From positions 124,001 to 188,000 of the forward strand of contig NZ_PIPJ01000004.1 of the NCBI RefSeq assembly GCF_003987135.1: a DNA stretch of 64,000 nucleotides. The letters run 5' to 3'. A program made the translations under genes and the position numbers. This DNA is from Aliidiomarina iranensis. GTDB lineage: Bacteria > Pseudomonadota > Gammaproteobacteria > Enterobacterales > Alteromonadaceae. Shown here in pieces: positions 1-8,516 of the stretch (position 1 is its first letter; every line of letters begins with the position of its first letter). A model generated the notes under the pieces. That model did no database searches. It was given only the letters and a program-made list of their open reading frames with translations, and was not told where the DNA came from.

Positions 1-2970
1 TTCTATATAGCGCCTACCCGCCGGTGCATTTGGCCCCGTTGAGCTTTGCGATTGCCAATGAAAGAGCGATCGGCTAATGGCGTAATCGTCGTACGCCACG
101 CCTTCATGAAGTGCGTCGGATTTGTCGAGCGTAACAAACAACAATTCGGTTTTTTGCTCATTCAAGCGCAGAACTCCCGCCTGAAATGGCGGTGCTGTGG
201 CTTCTGTGTAATACCCAATAGCGGCGAGTATTTCCCGAATATGATAGGCACTGTGCAGCTTCAAAGGCGTATCGCTTAAACCGGGAAGTGCAGCATATAC
301 TTTGTTGGTGCGGGCATCTAAGTAATCAGCGAGCTCTACCAACTCATTACATATATCGGGTAGTGCAGCCAATCGCTCCATCACACTGGCAATGGTAAGT
401 GCACCACTGCCACCAGCTACCTGATAGCAAAACATGAGCAAGCGTGTTTTATTTTCTGCAGTAACTTCTAGCGCACCAAGGCTCGCACCCACGGCTCTCA
501 AAACATTGAGTTGCTCCACGTCGTCTACATGCAAAAGCGCGGCAAACCGGCGGCTAAAATAACGCTCTTCTTCAAGTTGGTGAGCGGTTACTTCTTCGTT
601 AACAATATTCGCAGCGCGCTTCAGTGGGGTCCAGCCGGTTTTTTTAGTTCCGATAGCGCTGCGGTAAACATCATCAAGTTCAAGCTGCTGTTCACTCAAA
701 AACTGGCTGAGCGAGTTCGCTCCGCCTCTGGCACGGTAATGAGCCAGCTCTTGTGCTAATCGATTCCAACTAAAATTCACCGCCTCTCGCAACGAGGCAA
801 GAATTTGTTCACGGGCTTGGCTTTGTAGTTGAATGTGGCAGCCCATCGGCAACTTACCAAAGCCCTTCTCAACACCTTCCATAATGCCTTTGCGAGAGAG
901 CCCCGTAATGGCGCTGTAAAGTACATCGAAGCGGAAATTGCCTGCGGAATTGCCCACAAAATCAATCACCAAACAGCTCTCTTTGCCTTCATGCAAGCGC
1001 AGCCCACGGCCAATTTGCTGTTGAAAAAGCGTGGCACTTTGAGTTGGGCGCAATAACAGCAAGGTATCAACGAAGGGCAAATCCACCCCTTCGTTATACA
1101 AATCAACGGTTACCAGCACGTTGATTTCTCTGCGCTCCAGCATGCGCGGCAACTCTTCACGCTCAGTAGCCGTTGCTGCACCAGTAATGCAGGCAGCTTT
1201 AATGCCTGCTTTATCAAACATTTCCACCATGAACTCGGCGTGAGCAATGGCTACACAAAACGCCAAAGCACGGCATTCCTCAATATTGCTCACCAGCCCT
1301 TGCCACGCATTCACGATGGCTTGTGCACGCACATGGTTGCCGGTTAATACGGCATCGAGCGCACTAATTTCCCCCGCTTGTCGCCACGGAACATCGCGGT
1401 AATCCGTATTGTCGGCACAGGCATAGTATTCAAAAGGCGCCAGCAATTGCTGATCGAGTGCATGCCAAAGACGTAACTGTGCGGCAGGCGAGCCATCAGG
1501 CCGCATATCGAAATGGGTGAAAATGCTTCTGTCATCAGAGCGCTCTGGGGTAGCGGTAAGCCCTAGCAAATAGCGCGGCTGAATCGCTTGTGCAAACTGA
1601 GTAAAACTATTAGCGGCAATATGGTGGCACTCGTCGATCACCACCACACGCCAGTAATCGGCACCATATCGCTCAATCAATTTCTGGCTCAAGGCACTTT
1701 GAATGGTAGTGAACACATGGGCATATTGGCTCGGTTGGTGCTGCCCGGAAAGAAGCTCACCAAAATTACCGTCGCGCAACACATGCCGATAAGTATTCAA
1801 TGCTTGCTGGAGTATTTCCTTTCGGTGCGCCACGAACAACAACCGCGGTTGACCGCCTTCACGCTCACATAAACGTTTGTAATCAAAGGCTGCCATTACA
1901 GTTTTACCTGTGCCTGTAGCGGCCACCAACAGGTTCTTAAAACGGCCATGCTCGCGCTCATTCTCGAGCTGATCCAACAAAATACGCTGAAAAGGCTTCG
2001 GTTGAATATCAAAGAAAGTGGTAATGCCTTGCACCACTTCGTATTGCCCGCCTTTTTCCCGCACCAACGCATCTTTAAGGGCACGTTGATGCTCGGTGTT
2101 ATTCGGATCGTAGGCTTGAAATTCTTCGTCTTGCCAAAGGGTTTCAAAATGGGCTTTGGCGCGGCTAAAAAGTGCTCTTTGGCCTTTTTCAGTAAACTTC
2201 ACCGTCCATTCTAAACCGCCCATAAGCGCTGCACCGGAAAGGTTCGCACTGCCCACATAGGCCGAACCAAAGCCCGTTTCCCGTCCAAAAATCCAAGCCT
2301 TAGCATGCAGCCGAGTTCGCCGCCCATCGAGGGAAACTTTCACGTGGGTATTCGGCAGCGCGGCCAGTTGATCGAGCGCTTTTTGATCTGTAGCACCAAT
2401 GTAGGTGGTGGTAATAATGCGAAGCTTGGTTTGCGATTGGCCTGCAGCGTTAAGCGCTGTAATGCGTTTCAACGTATCGATAATTTTGCGAACACCCGAC
2501 ACTGTAATAAAGCTCACCAGAATGTCCACGGAATCGCAGCTATTCAGTTCACTTTGCAGCTCATGCAAAAGTGCTGGGGAATCTTTGCCTGAAGTAAACA
2601 ACCAAGGTTGTGCAAGGCCAATGGCGGGTAACTCTAACGATTGGTTCGGCGGCGAAATACTGCGTAGCACTTGGGGAGGATTTGCTATTGGATTTGCTTC
2701 ACGCTCAACCTGCGCAAGCTGCCGCGCTTGCACTAACAATGCGTTGAGTAGCTCTACTTGCCGCTGTAATCGCTCTTGGCCATTGCCCCCCGTTTCTGCA
2801 ACCTGCGTTAGAATATCGGAAATCTGCTCAGTAATAGCATGAGCCAAATGGCGCACACCGGTTTCTAAATTAAGGCTTTCAAGCTCCGCTCGATCGCCAA
2901 ACTGCGCCAACGCCTCGTCTAACTCGGCCGTTCTCAGCAGTTCATACAAACCCTGTGGCAAATCCGACAT
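1..2970 (-). CDS. PLD-nuclease/SF2 helicase/DUF3427 protein, C-terminus cut by window edge
   Basis: One frame stays open from the ATG at 2970 to base 1, 990 codons with no stop, so the gene runs off the left edge. An AAGGAGG ribosome site lies just upstream. Near residue 223 there is a phospholipase D-like HxK with a following GSANLS, the HKD-type nuclease arrangement. A Walker A ATGTGKT is near residue 353 and a DECHH box near 443, typical of superfamily 2 helicases. The last residues seen, FHWQSQ and then GRRYIE, match the DUF3427 C-terminal region. The domain order PLD, helicase, DUF3427 is a known bacterial family often found in defence islands; the substrate is unknown. A role in DNA restriction or repair is inference. 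Confidence 0.88.
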   Translation of the reverse strand, partial: MSDLPQGLYELLRTAELDEALAQFGDRAELESLNLETGVRHLAHAITEQISDILTQVAETGGNGQERLQRQVELLNALLVQARQLAQVEREANPIANPPQVLRSISPPNQSLELPAIGLAQPWLFTSGKDSPALLHELQSELNSCDSVDILVSFITVSGVRKIIDTLKRITALNAAGQSQTKLRIITTTYIGATDQKALDQLAALPNTHVKVSLDGRRTRLHAKAWIFGRETGFGSAYVGSANLSGAALMGGLEWTVKFTEKGQRALFSRAKAHFETLWQDEEFQAYDPNNTEHQRALKDALVREKGGQYEVVQGITTFFDIQPKPFQRILLDQLENEREHGRFKNLLVAATGTGKTVMAAFDYKRLCEREGGQPRLLFVAHRKEILQQALNTYRHVLRDGNFGELLSGQHQPSQYAHVFTTIQSALSQKLIERYGADYWRVVVIDECHHIAANSFTQFAQAIQPRYLLGLTATPERSDDRSIFTHFDMRPDGSPAAQLRLWHALDQQLLAPFEYYACADNTDYRDVPWRQAGEISALDAVLTGNHVRAQAIVNAWQGLVSNIEECRALAFCVAIAHAEFMVEMFDKAGIKAACITGAATATEREELPRMLERREINVLVTVDLYNEGVDLPFVDTLLLLRPTQSATLFQQQIGRGLRLHEGKESCLVIDFVGNSAGNFRFDVLYSAITGLSRKGIMEGVEKGFGKLPMGCHIQLQSQAREQILASLREAVNFSWNRLAQELAHYRARGGANSLSQFLSEQQLELDDVYRSAIGTKKTGWTPLKRAANIVNEEVTAHQLEEERYFSRRFAALLHVDDVEQLNVLRAVGASLGALEVTAENKTRLLMFCYQVAGGSGALTIASVMERLAALPDICNELVELADYLDARTNKVYAALPGLSDTPLKLHSAYHIREILAAIGYYTEATAPPFQAGVLRLNEQKTELLFVTLDKSDALHEGVAYDDYAISRSLFHWQSQSSTGPNAPAGRRYIE

Positions 2971-3115
2971 GCAGCCTCCTTACTTGGAAACCTAAAGTGC
3001 CAGGAAAATTTGTGAAGGGCAAGTTTGAGGTGCGAATTTGTTGCGCGATTCAAAAAGCATGATTCAATGAATGGGAAAGCTTAGTGTTAACTCACTCACA
3101 GAAAGGAAATAAACC

Positions 3116-3400
3116 ATGGTCGATACCGTTGCTAAATTTATGATCGTACTCGGGCCGATGTTTGTACTCATCGGCACTTTTGTATTCCTTTATATTCACC
3201 GCGACCAATGGCGAGCGGAAATGAAGGCTCTAAGCGAACCCGAAGGCGAACGTTTTACCATTATGTTTACGCACGAAGAGGCGACACCGCAAGCATTGAA
3301 AAATCGCGCCGCAGAGCTTGGCATTACGCCAGAGGAATTGATCAAGAAGTTCATAGAGAAGGCCCTAACAATTGATGCACGTGAAGCAAATAGTGGGTAG
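3116..3400 (+). CDS. Small single-pass membrane protein
   Basis: This 94-residue protein is preceded by AGAAAGGAA. Residues 8-27 form one hydrophobic segment (FMIVLGPMFVLIGTFVFLYI), followed by a basic HRDQWR stretch, so the N-terminus probably spans the inner membrane with the tail in the cytoplasm. The tail ends in a helix-rich segment (LGITPEELIKKFIEKAL). I do not recognise a family and propose no function. It sits alone between the divergent helicase gene and the iteron-preceded ATPase gene. Confidence 0.6.
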   Translation: MVDTVAKFMIVLGPMFVLIGTFVFLYIHRDQWRAEMKALSEPEGERFTIMFTHEEATPQALKNRAAELGITPEELIKKFIEKALTIDAREANSG

Positions 3401-3418
3401 ATCTTTGCCTAGAGTTCA

Positions 3419-3506
3419 CTTTCATTTAAACGGACGGATACTTTCAACTAGACGGAATAGAACTTTCAATTAGACGAACCAAAAGTTACAATTAGCCGAT
3501 GTTGAA
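3419..3506 (+). repeat. Four tandem degenerate 22-bp iterons
   Basis: Four units in exact 22-bp register lie at 3419-3440, 3441-3462, 3463-3484 and 3485-3506. The shared core is CTTTCAAyTAGACGG, degrading toward the fourth unit, and a partial fifth (ATTTAACTAGGGTG) runs into the ribosome site of the next gene. Each unit is about two helical turns, so the copies would face the same side of the DNA. This suggests an operator or cooperative binding array for the AAA ATPase gene that begins 20 bp downstream. The function is inferred. Confidence 0.7.
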
Positions 3507-3526
3507 ATTTAACTAGGGTGATCGTT

Positions 3527-4771
3527 ATGACGGACTACTATTCACGTTTTGCTGAACACGCCATCCAAGAGGCGCTTAATGAATCGCCAGTTATATTGAT
3601 TCATGGTTCTCGCCAGAGCGGAAAAAAAACATTAGCGAGGCGGATTGGTGAGCCACTCGGGTATCACTATATTAGTTTTGACGATGCAAACCAGCTAAAC
3701 GCGGCGCAGTCAGACCCCGTTGGCTTTGTTCGTGACCTACCCAATTTGTGTATTCTTGACGAAGTTCAACGCGTTCCACAGATTTTTACTGCGATAAAAG
3801 CCGTTGTTGACTCAAACCGGACAGCTGGGCGCTTTATTTTGACTGGGTCAGCCAATATTCTTCTATTGCCTACACTTTCTGATTCTCTTGCTGGGCGCAT
3901 GGAAATTATTCACTTACGGCCCTTGGCACAAGCAGAAATCGCTCATCGTTCCGCAACGACATTTTTCGATGAGCTTTTTGAGGAAAAGCCGCGAGCCTCT
4001 TTCAATCAACATAGATTATGGCGCTTAGGTGCAGAATTAAGTCGTGTAGTGACCGCCGGTGGCTATCCACCCGCAATTCTCAGAAACAATTCGAAACGGC
4101 GAGCGGTTTGGTATCGAGATTATGTCAACACTATTGTTCAGCGTGACGTACAGGATATTGCAGCTATTCAGAACTTGAGTGAGCTACCGAGATTGCTGGA
4201 GGTAGCTGCCAGCCAATCCGCACGGCTTTTTAATGCCTCCGAGCTCGCGGCTCCTTTTGCGTTATCGCGACCAACGATAAATCATTATCTTGGGTTGTTA
4301 GAGCAACTGTTTATTATTGAGCAAGTGCAACCTTGGCATACTAATCGATTAAGTCGTGCTGTTAAAACGCCCAAGTTACACTTCCTCGACACAGGTCTTG
4401 CGTGTTCACTTCTGGGGGTAGATGCGGAGACACTCTATCAAGACCGAACTATTTGGGGGCAAATGCTCGAAACGTTTACGTTACAAGAACTTAAAAAACA
4501 TGCTGATGCCTATAATGAGCCTTTGAAGTTTTACCATTTCCGAAACAAAGATAAGGTTGAAGTTGATATTGTTATTGAGCGTGGACGCTCGATCTACGGT
4601 TTTGAAGTGAAGTCGGCCAGTACTGTGCTCACAAGTGACTTTAAGGGCCTACGCAAATTGCAGCATTCTTGTCCTGAAAATTTTGCAATGGGTGTACTTT
4701 TTTATGATGGTGATGCAATTTTGCCCTTTGGAAATGGATTTTATGCCATTCCAATAAGCGTTTTGATGTGA
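3527..4771 (+). CDS. AAA_14 / DUF4143 ATPase
   Basis: A cytosolic P-loop ATPase of about 414 residues. It has a Walker A variant GSRQSGKKT near residue 30, Walker B LCILDEVQRVP near residue 80, and the sensor motif LTGSAN near 110, the order of the AAA_14 family. The C-terminal half carries the DUF4143 domain, with VDIVIERG followed by GFEVKSA resembling a PD-(D/E)xK-type fold. A GTG start at 3518 is possible, but AGGG at 3515-3518 is well spaced for the ATG at 3527. Many genomes carry several such genes; their role is not established and links to mobile elements or toxin-antitoxin-like behaviour are conjecture. The gene sits directly behind the 22-bp iterons. Confidence 0.85.
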   Translation: MTDYYSRFAEHAIQEALNESPVILIHGSRQSGKKTLARRIGEPLGYHYISFDDANQLNAAQSDPVGFVRDLPNLCILDEVQRVPQIFTAIKAVVDSNRTAGRFILTGSANILLLPTLSDSLAGRMEIIHLRPLAQAEIAHRSATTFFDELFEEKPRASFNQHRLWRLGAELSRVVTAGGYPPAILRNNSKRRAVWYRDYVNTIVQRDVQDIAAIQNLSELPRLLEVAASQSARLFNASELAAPFALSRPTINHYLGLLEQLFIIEQVQPWHTNRLSRAVKTPKLHFLDTGLACSLLGVDAETLYQDRTIWGQMLETFTLQELKKHADAYNEPLKFYHFRNKDKVEVDIVIERGRSIYGFEVKSASTVLTSDFKGLRKLQHSCPENFAMGVLFYDGDAILPFGNGFYAIPISVLM

Positions 4772-4877
4772 AGAGGATACAGTGCTGCTTAACAAACCTG
4801 AACTCGATAACGCGTGCTTCGTCCACCGCCGGGTAGTTTCTCATAAAGTGAGCAGCTAGAACCGGAACATTCTGCGA

Positions 4878-5174
4878 TCAATGTAACCGGTGCTCTCGTC
4901 GTGCTTCGATTTGTTTGGCGGGTAAGTCGTTCTTTAGAATAGGCCGCAGCGCGGCTTGAACTGCAGGAAGCATTTGAGCAAATTCAGCCAATAAAACTTG
5001 CTCCGTCACCTCGTCATTAAACACCAACGTAACCACCAGGCTCTGTGGAAACCGCTGATAATTTACCTCATGGGTGAGCCACACAAAGCCTTCGAGCTGC
5101 GGCTTCATAGCTTCACACACATCGGTTAAGCGCCGAATGATTTCAGTTTCCAGCTTTTTGTCAGATTTTCGCAT
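4878..5174 (-). CDS. Conserved small hypothetical protein
   Basis: This 98-residue protein starts MRKSDKKLE and contains GFVWLTHEVNYQRFPQSL. From memory this resembles short conserved proteins in Vibrio and Shewanella that are sometimes labelled Fis-family regulators without good support. No helix-turn-helix or catalytic motif is evident to me. It is divergent from the next gene, with starts only about 60 bp apart, so the two may share a control region. Confidence 0.6.
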   Translation of the reverse strand: MRKSDKKLETEIIRRLTDVCEAMKPQLEGFVWLTHEVNYQRFPQSLVVTLVFNDEVTEQVLLAEFAQMLPAVQAALRPILKNDLPAKQIEARREHRLH

Positions 5175-5233
5175 GGTTATTCGATATAGTGAAAAGTAAA
5201 ACCGCTAGATGCCCTAACAATAAGGAATATGTT

Positions 5234-6436
5234 GTGCCAATAGCAAGAATGCTACCCGCGCTTGGAAGCAAGTCTACACCATTATTGCCAAATCTTGCTC
5301 ATACAAAAAAGTTACTTGGGCTAACGAGCGGCTTTGCTTTAATGCTTCAGGAGCTATCAGTGGCATTAGAAATTGATTTACCTATATCAAGAGCAACACT
5401 GTATAAACTTAACGACTCGGAGAATATACAAAGCGTCAGCTCGAAATCCCGCGATAAAGTTACTGAATTTTTCCAGCAAGCGATGTCGGCCTCTAACTCC
5501 CTCGAGTTGGGCCTTCCGAATGAAGATGAGTACACCGGTGGCGCAGCTGAAACTGGCTGGACTGGCATGGTTGCAGCATTCAAATGTAATCAAAACAGCT
5601 TGAGTGAATGGAGTTACCTTATTGATTTTATTGAGGCTAGAATCAATCTAGAACGAACCATTTTGAATAAAACTTCACTCGCAAATTTACCGAAGCATTG
5701 TATGTTTGACGACTATATTGCTCAACTAAAGAGTCAGACACTTATTACCGACCGAGCCTTACAGACGGCTCAGTCGGTTCTTCATAAACTACCGAATTCA
5801 TACTCAGAAGAGGATCTCGCCCTATGGCACTGCAGCTCAAAAATGGATTTCTATTTTTCAGCCGCAGCCCTGCTTGAGCTAGGTTGGTTAAATAGGATTC
5901 GTCAGTTATCGCCAGCAATGGTTGACAGAAAACCATCTTGGTTCAAGCGCGGCATCATCAGTTCACTTATTCAACCGCTAGTGATTGAGAATTCAAGAGT
6001 TGAGCTCAAAGATTCATTTGAACTGTTCTTAAAATGGCTTGCAGACGACATTGGAACTTCGCCATTTAAGAGCCGGATAACATTATACGAACTTGCCTCA
6101 TACATCCCCATAGAAAACAGCAACGAGACGATTAATGGCTATGATTTAGCAGAAAAGCAGCTCGACTTGCTTAAAGATTGGCGCAAAGGAAAGCTCCCTA
6201 GCTATAATAAATTTCGAGGCTTTATTAAGAACCTTCGCAGTGAGCGTCAAAGCAGCGTTGAAGTTGATTTTCTAACACATATCGGGGTGGCAGTTATGGC
6301 TATGGACCGACTCTTTTTGGAGATTTTCGAAGATTTACAGCCTTTTCAATCCATTCAATGTTTCGAGGCTTTTAATCGAAGTGTTGATCGCTATCCCTCA
6401 TATTATGTACATTTTAAAGCCATTTACTCGGAATAA
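5234..6436 (+). CDS. Unrecognised protein of about 400 residues
   Basis: The frame is open from a GTG at 5189, but only the in-frame GTG at 5234 has a ribosome site (AAGGA at 5222-5226, spacing 7), so I prefer 5234. I recognise no domain. A segment near the N-terminus, LPISRATLYKLN, has the look of a helix-turn-helix, but this is weak. The rest is predicted mostly helical, with no membrane segments or signal peptide. It converges on the beta-CASP nuclease gene, with only about 40 bp between their ends. Composition is AT-rich relative to the core genome, fitting acquired DNA. Confidence 0.65.
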   Translation: MPIARMLPALGSKSTPLLPNLAHTKKLLGLTSGFALMLQELSVALEIDLPISRATLYKLNDSENIQSVSSKSRDKVTEFFQQAMSASNSLELGLPNEDEYTGGAAETGWTGMVAAFKCNQNSLSEWSYLIDFIEARINLERTILNKTSLANLPKHCMFDDYIAQLKSQTLITDRALQTAQSVLHKLPNSYSEEDLALWHCSSKMDFYFSAAALLELGWLNRIRQLSPAMVDRKPSWFKRGIISSLIQPLVIENSRVELKDSFELFLKWLADDIGTSPFKSRITLYELASYIPIENSNETINGYDLAEKQLDLLKDWRKGKLPSYNKFRGFIKNLRSERQSSVEVDFLTHIGVAVMAMDRLFLEIFEDLQPFQSIQCFEAFNRSVDRYPSYYVHFKAIYSE

Positions 6437-6477
6437 GAGGGAACATAAGTGGCGCCCTCTTGTTCCGAGATCTTGAG

Positions 6478-8085
6478 CTACAACCTGTACTTATGGGTTT
6501 GCCGGCTCGGTAATTTCACTGTTAATGACTCTTTTCCGTTTTTTTCACAAATCGCTTTTTTTAAGGCTTTCCTCTCATTGTCATTCCCATGCTGAATAAA
6601 AATAAATGGTGCAGTGCGCCTGCTTTCGCCTTTGAAACTCCAAAACAGCCAATTCAGGAGCCCTGTTTGATCCGCATGACCTGAGTAACCATTTAAGGTG
6701 GTTATTTGACAAGATATATCTCGAATTGGAATCTCAAGATTAGCGCTCTCTATTTGAATGCTCCCCCGAAGACGTCGTCGTTCACTCCGTTCGACACCCT
6801 GAAGATTTGAAAGCTGCCCGGCAACTGAGGCAGGCCCAGAAAACCCAGTAAGGCAGATGAGGTTCCTTTCACTGCGAACGACTTTCGGCAGCCAATGGGT
6901 TACTGCCCCACCATCACAGCTACCAGAACTTGCGATGACAATTTGCGAGCCGTTCTCTGGTATCTCTTCCCTTTGGTTACGCTCCGAGATGACTCGTACT
7001 CTCGACGCCCATGATTTTGCAATCTGATTTCCGAAAAGCCCCGCATATTCTGGGAACTTTGGCACTTCACCAAGAGTCATTCTCACGATATCAATCAGCC
7101 TGTCTACCTGATTTGGGTCGGTATCGTCGAGCTCAAACCAACGGAATATTTGTTTTCCTAACCATAAAGGACGTGCTTTTTTAAAGGATTTACCTGTTAC
7201 TTCGGTACGCTCCAGTGCCTGTAATATGATGGGAGTAAGCTTGTTTGCTGTTGGTGAATCGAACACAAGCTCAATATTCGAGTACTTCTCGGGTTTTGAG
7301 TTAAGAATCCAATGCAAATCAAAGAGCAGATCTTGCGCTCTACCGAGAGAGAAAGAGGGTAACAAAGCCCCGCGGTCATTTGCTACAACTTGATCACACA
7401 ATTTCTGAATCTGATTCCAACGAAACTCAACGGTTTGCTCCTCCGTAGAGCGAACTTTTCCTCCGTAAGTAGACTCGATAACAGCATAATCGAATTCATG
7501 TGGTTTCATGATGTGTCGTAGCAAAGGCAAGTGCTCTGAGTCTTCGTTGCAGACACCTAGGTCACCCGAGAAAACAATCTTTTTCTGCTTACCTGCCTTG
7601 AAGTCACCCCAGTACACACCAATTGCAACGGCACCGATAATATGGCTCGTTCGGTAAAAATTGATATAAAGATCATCATCAATCGGGTGAAGAGCGCCCC
7701 CTAACAATGATTTTCCTCGCGGCTCAAACCACTTTATTTTTGCTACATCACTTTCGTCATAAAAGGCACATAACTTCACAGCATCAGCAAGCATAACTCT
7801 GGCAATCGCTGCCGTTTCTGAGGTGCAGATTACCTTGCCTTGAAAGCCCTTTTTGTAAAGAAGCGGGATCAGACCGCAATGATCCACGTGAGCATGCGTT
7901 AGCAATACAAATTTAATCTCCCTTGGCTCAAATGGCCATTCAACTCCCTGATTCCAAACATCCGAATTGCCCTCGCCCTGTTGGATGCCGCAATCTACCA
8001 AGAAATTCCAATCCTTTTCTTTATCGTACATCCAAGTACAAGAACCGGTTACACGGCCTAAAGGACCCAAAAATTCAATATTCAT
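6478..8085 (-). CDS. Metallo-beta-lactamase/beta-CASP RNase-like protein
   Basis: This is a zinc-dependent nuclease-type fold of 535 residues. HAHVDHCG near residue 68 is the HxHxDH metal-binding motif. STYGG near 190 and a C-terminal SGHAD match the beta-CASP/RMMBL arrangement of CPSF73-like and RNase J-like RNA or DNA processing enzymes. The frame is open from 8133, but the ATG at 8085 starts the family sequence (MNIEFLGPLGRVTGSC) and follows an AGGT ribosome site. Its substrate cannot be read from sequence. It lies in the variable left block, convergent with an unknown gene, so a defence or stress role is possible but unproven. Confidence 0.87.
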   Translation of the reverse strand: MNIEFLGPLGRVTGSCTWMYDKEKDWNFLVDCGIQQGEGNSDVWNQGVEWPFEPREIKFVLLTHAHVDHCGLIPLLYKKGFQGKVICTSETAAIARVMLADAVKLCAFYDESDVAKIKWFEPRGKSLLGGALHPIDDDLYINFYRTSHIIGAVAIGVYWGDFKAGKQKKIVFSGDLGVCNEDSEHLPLLRHIMKPHEFDYAVIESTYGGKVRSTEEQTVEFRWNQIQKLCDQVVANDRGALLPSFSLGRAQDLLFDLHWILNSKPEKYSNIELVFDSPTANKLTPIILQALERTEVTGKSFKKARPLWLGKQIFRWFELDDTDPNQVDRLIDIVRMTLGEVPKFPEYAGLFGNQIAKSWASRVRVISERNQREEIPENGSQIVIASSGSCDGGAVTHWLPKVVRSERNLICLTGFSGPASVAGQLSNLQGVERSERRRLRGSIQIESANLEIPIRDISCQITTLNGYSGHADQTGLLNWLFWSFKGESRRTAPFIFIQHGNDNERKALKKAICEKNGKESLTVKLPSRQTHKYRL

Positions 8086-8516
8086 TATTGTATTACCTCG
8101 TTTAGTTAATTCGAGGTCATTCTCTCCGTGCAAAAGACTCTGAAATAGGTGGGTTGGGAGTCTAAGTTCAAAGTTTATTACTTCAGTGCAGGCAAATACC
8201 TTTTCTGCGACACGATCCCGAAATCAAACCATGTATCTTTAAGGTCTACAGGGTTATTAGTCATAAAGTAATGTTATGTAGACCAGCGCCTTTCACAAGC
8301 CGAGGTGGGGGATTTAGTTTTGCCTACGATAAAGCATTTTTAACCTCAGCCTATCGCTTGCAAATTGAGCGAAAAGCGCAACAACAGAATAAACGTGAAG
8401 TAAATGAAATTAACCAGCAAAACCGATGTTACCAACGGAGTAAAATTGATCCACCGACAAGCGGTTAATAAAATAAATAGAGAAATAGAAACATTTACCG
8501 TCTCGTTTATTAGCGC
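8086..8516. other. Intergenic region with an inverted repeat
   Basis: No gene is supported here. The only notable structure is GGTCTACA at 8243-8250 and its complement TGTAGACC at 8277-8284, with a 26-nt AT-rich loop. It may be an operator or weak RNA structure. The region should also contain the promoter of the MBL gene. Confidence 0.35.

Noticed and set aside
1-2970. Impression that the left edge holds only short broken frames
   Set aside because: The minus strand has one open frame of 990 codons running off the edge with correct domain order, so it is a single truncated gene.
3419-3506. Iterons as a short CRISPR array
   Set aside because: Units are directly adjacent with no spacers, and there are no cas genes.
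8271-8468. Possible 65-residue gene
   Set aside because: No ribosome site, no family and no coupling to neighbours.
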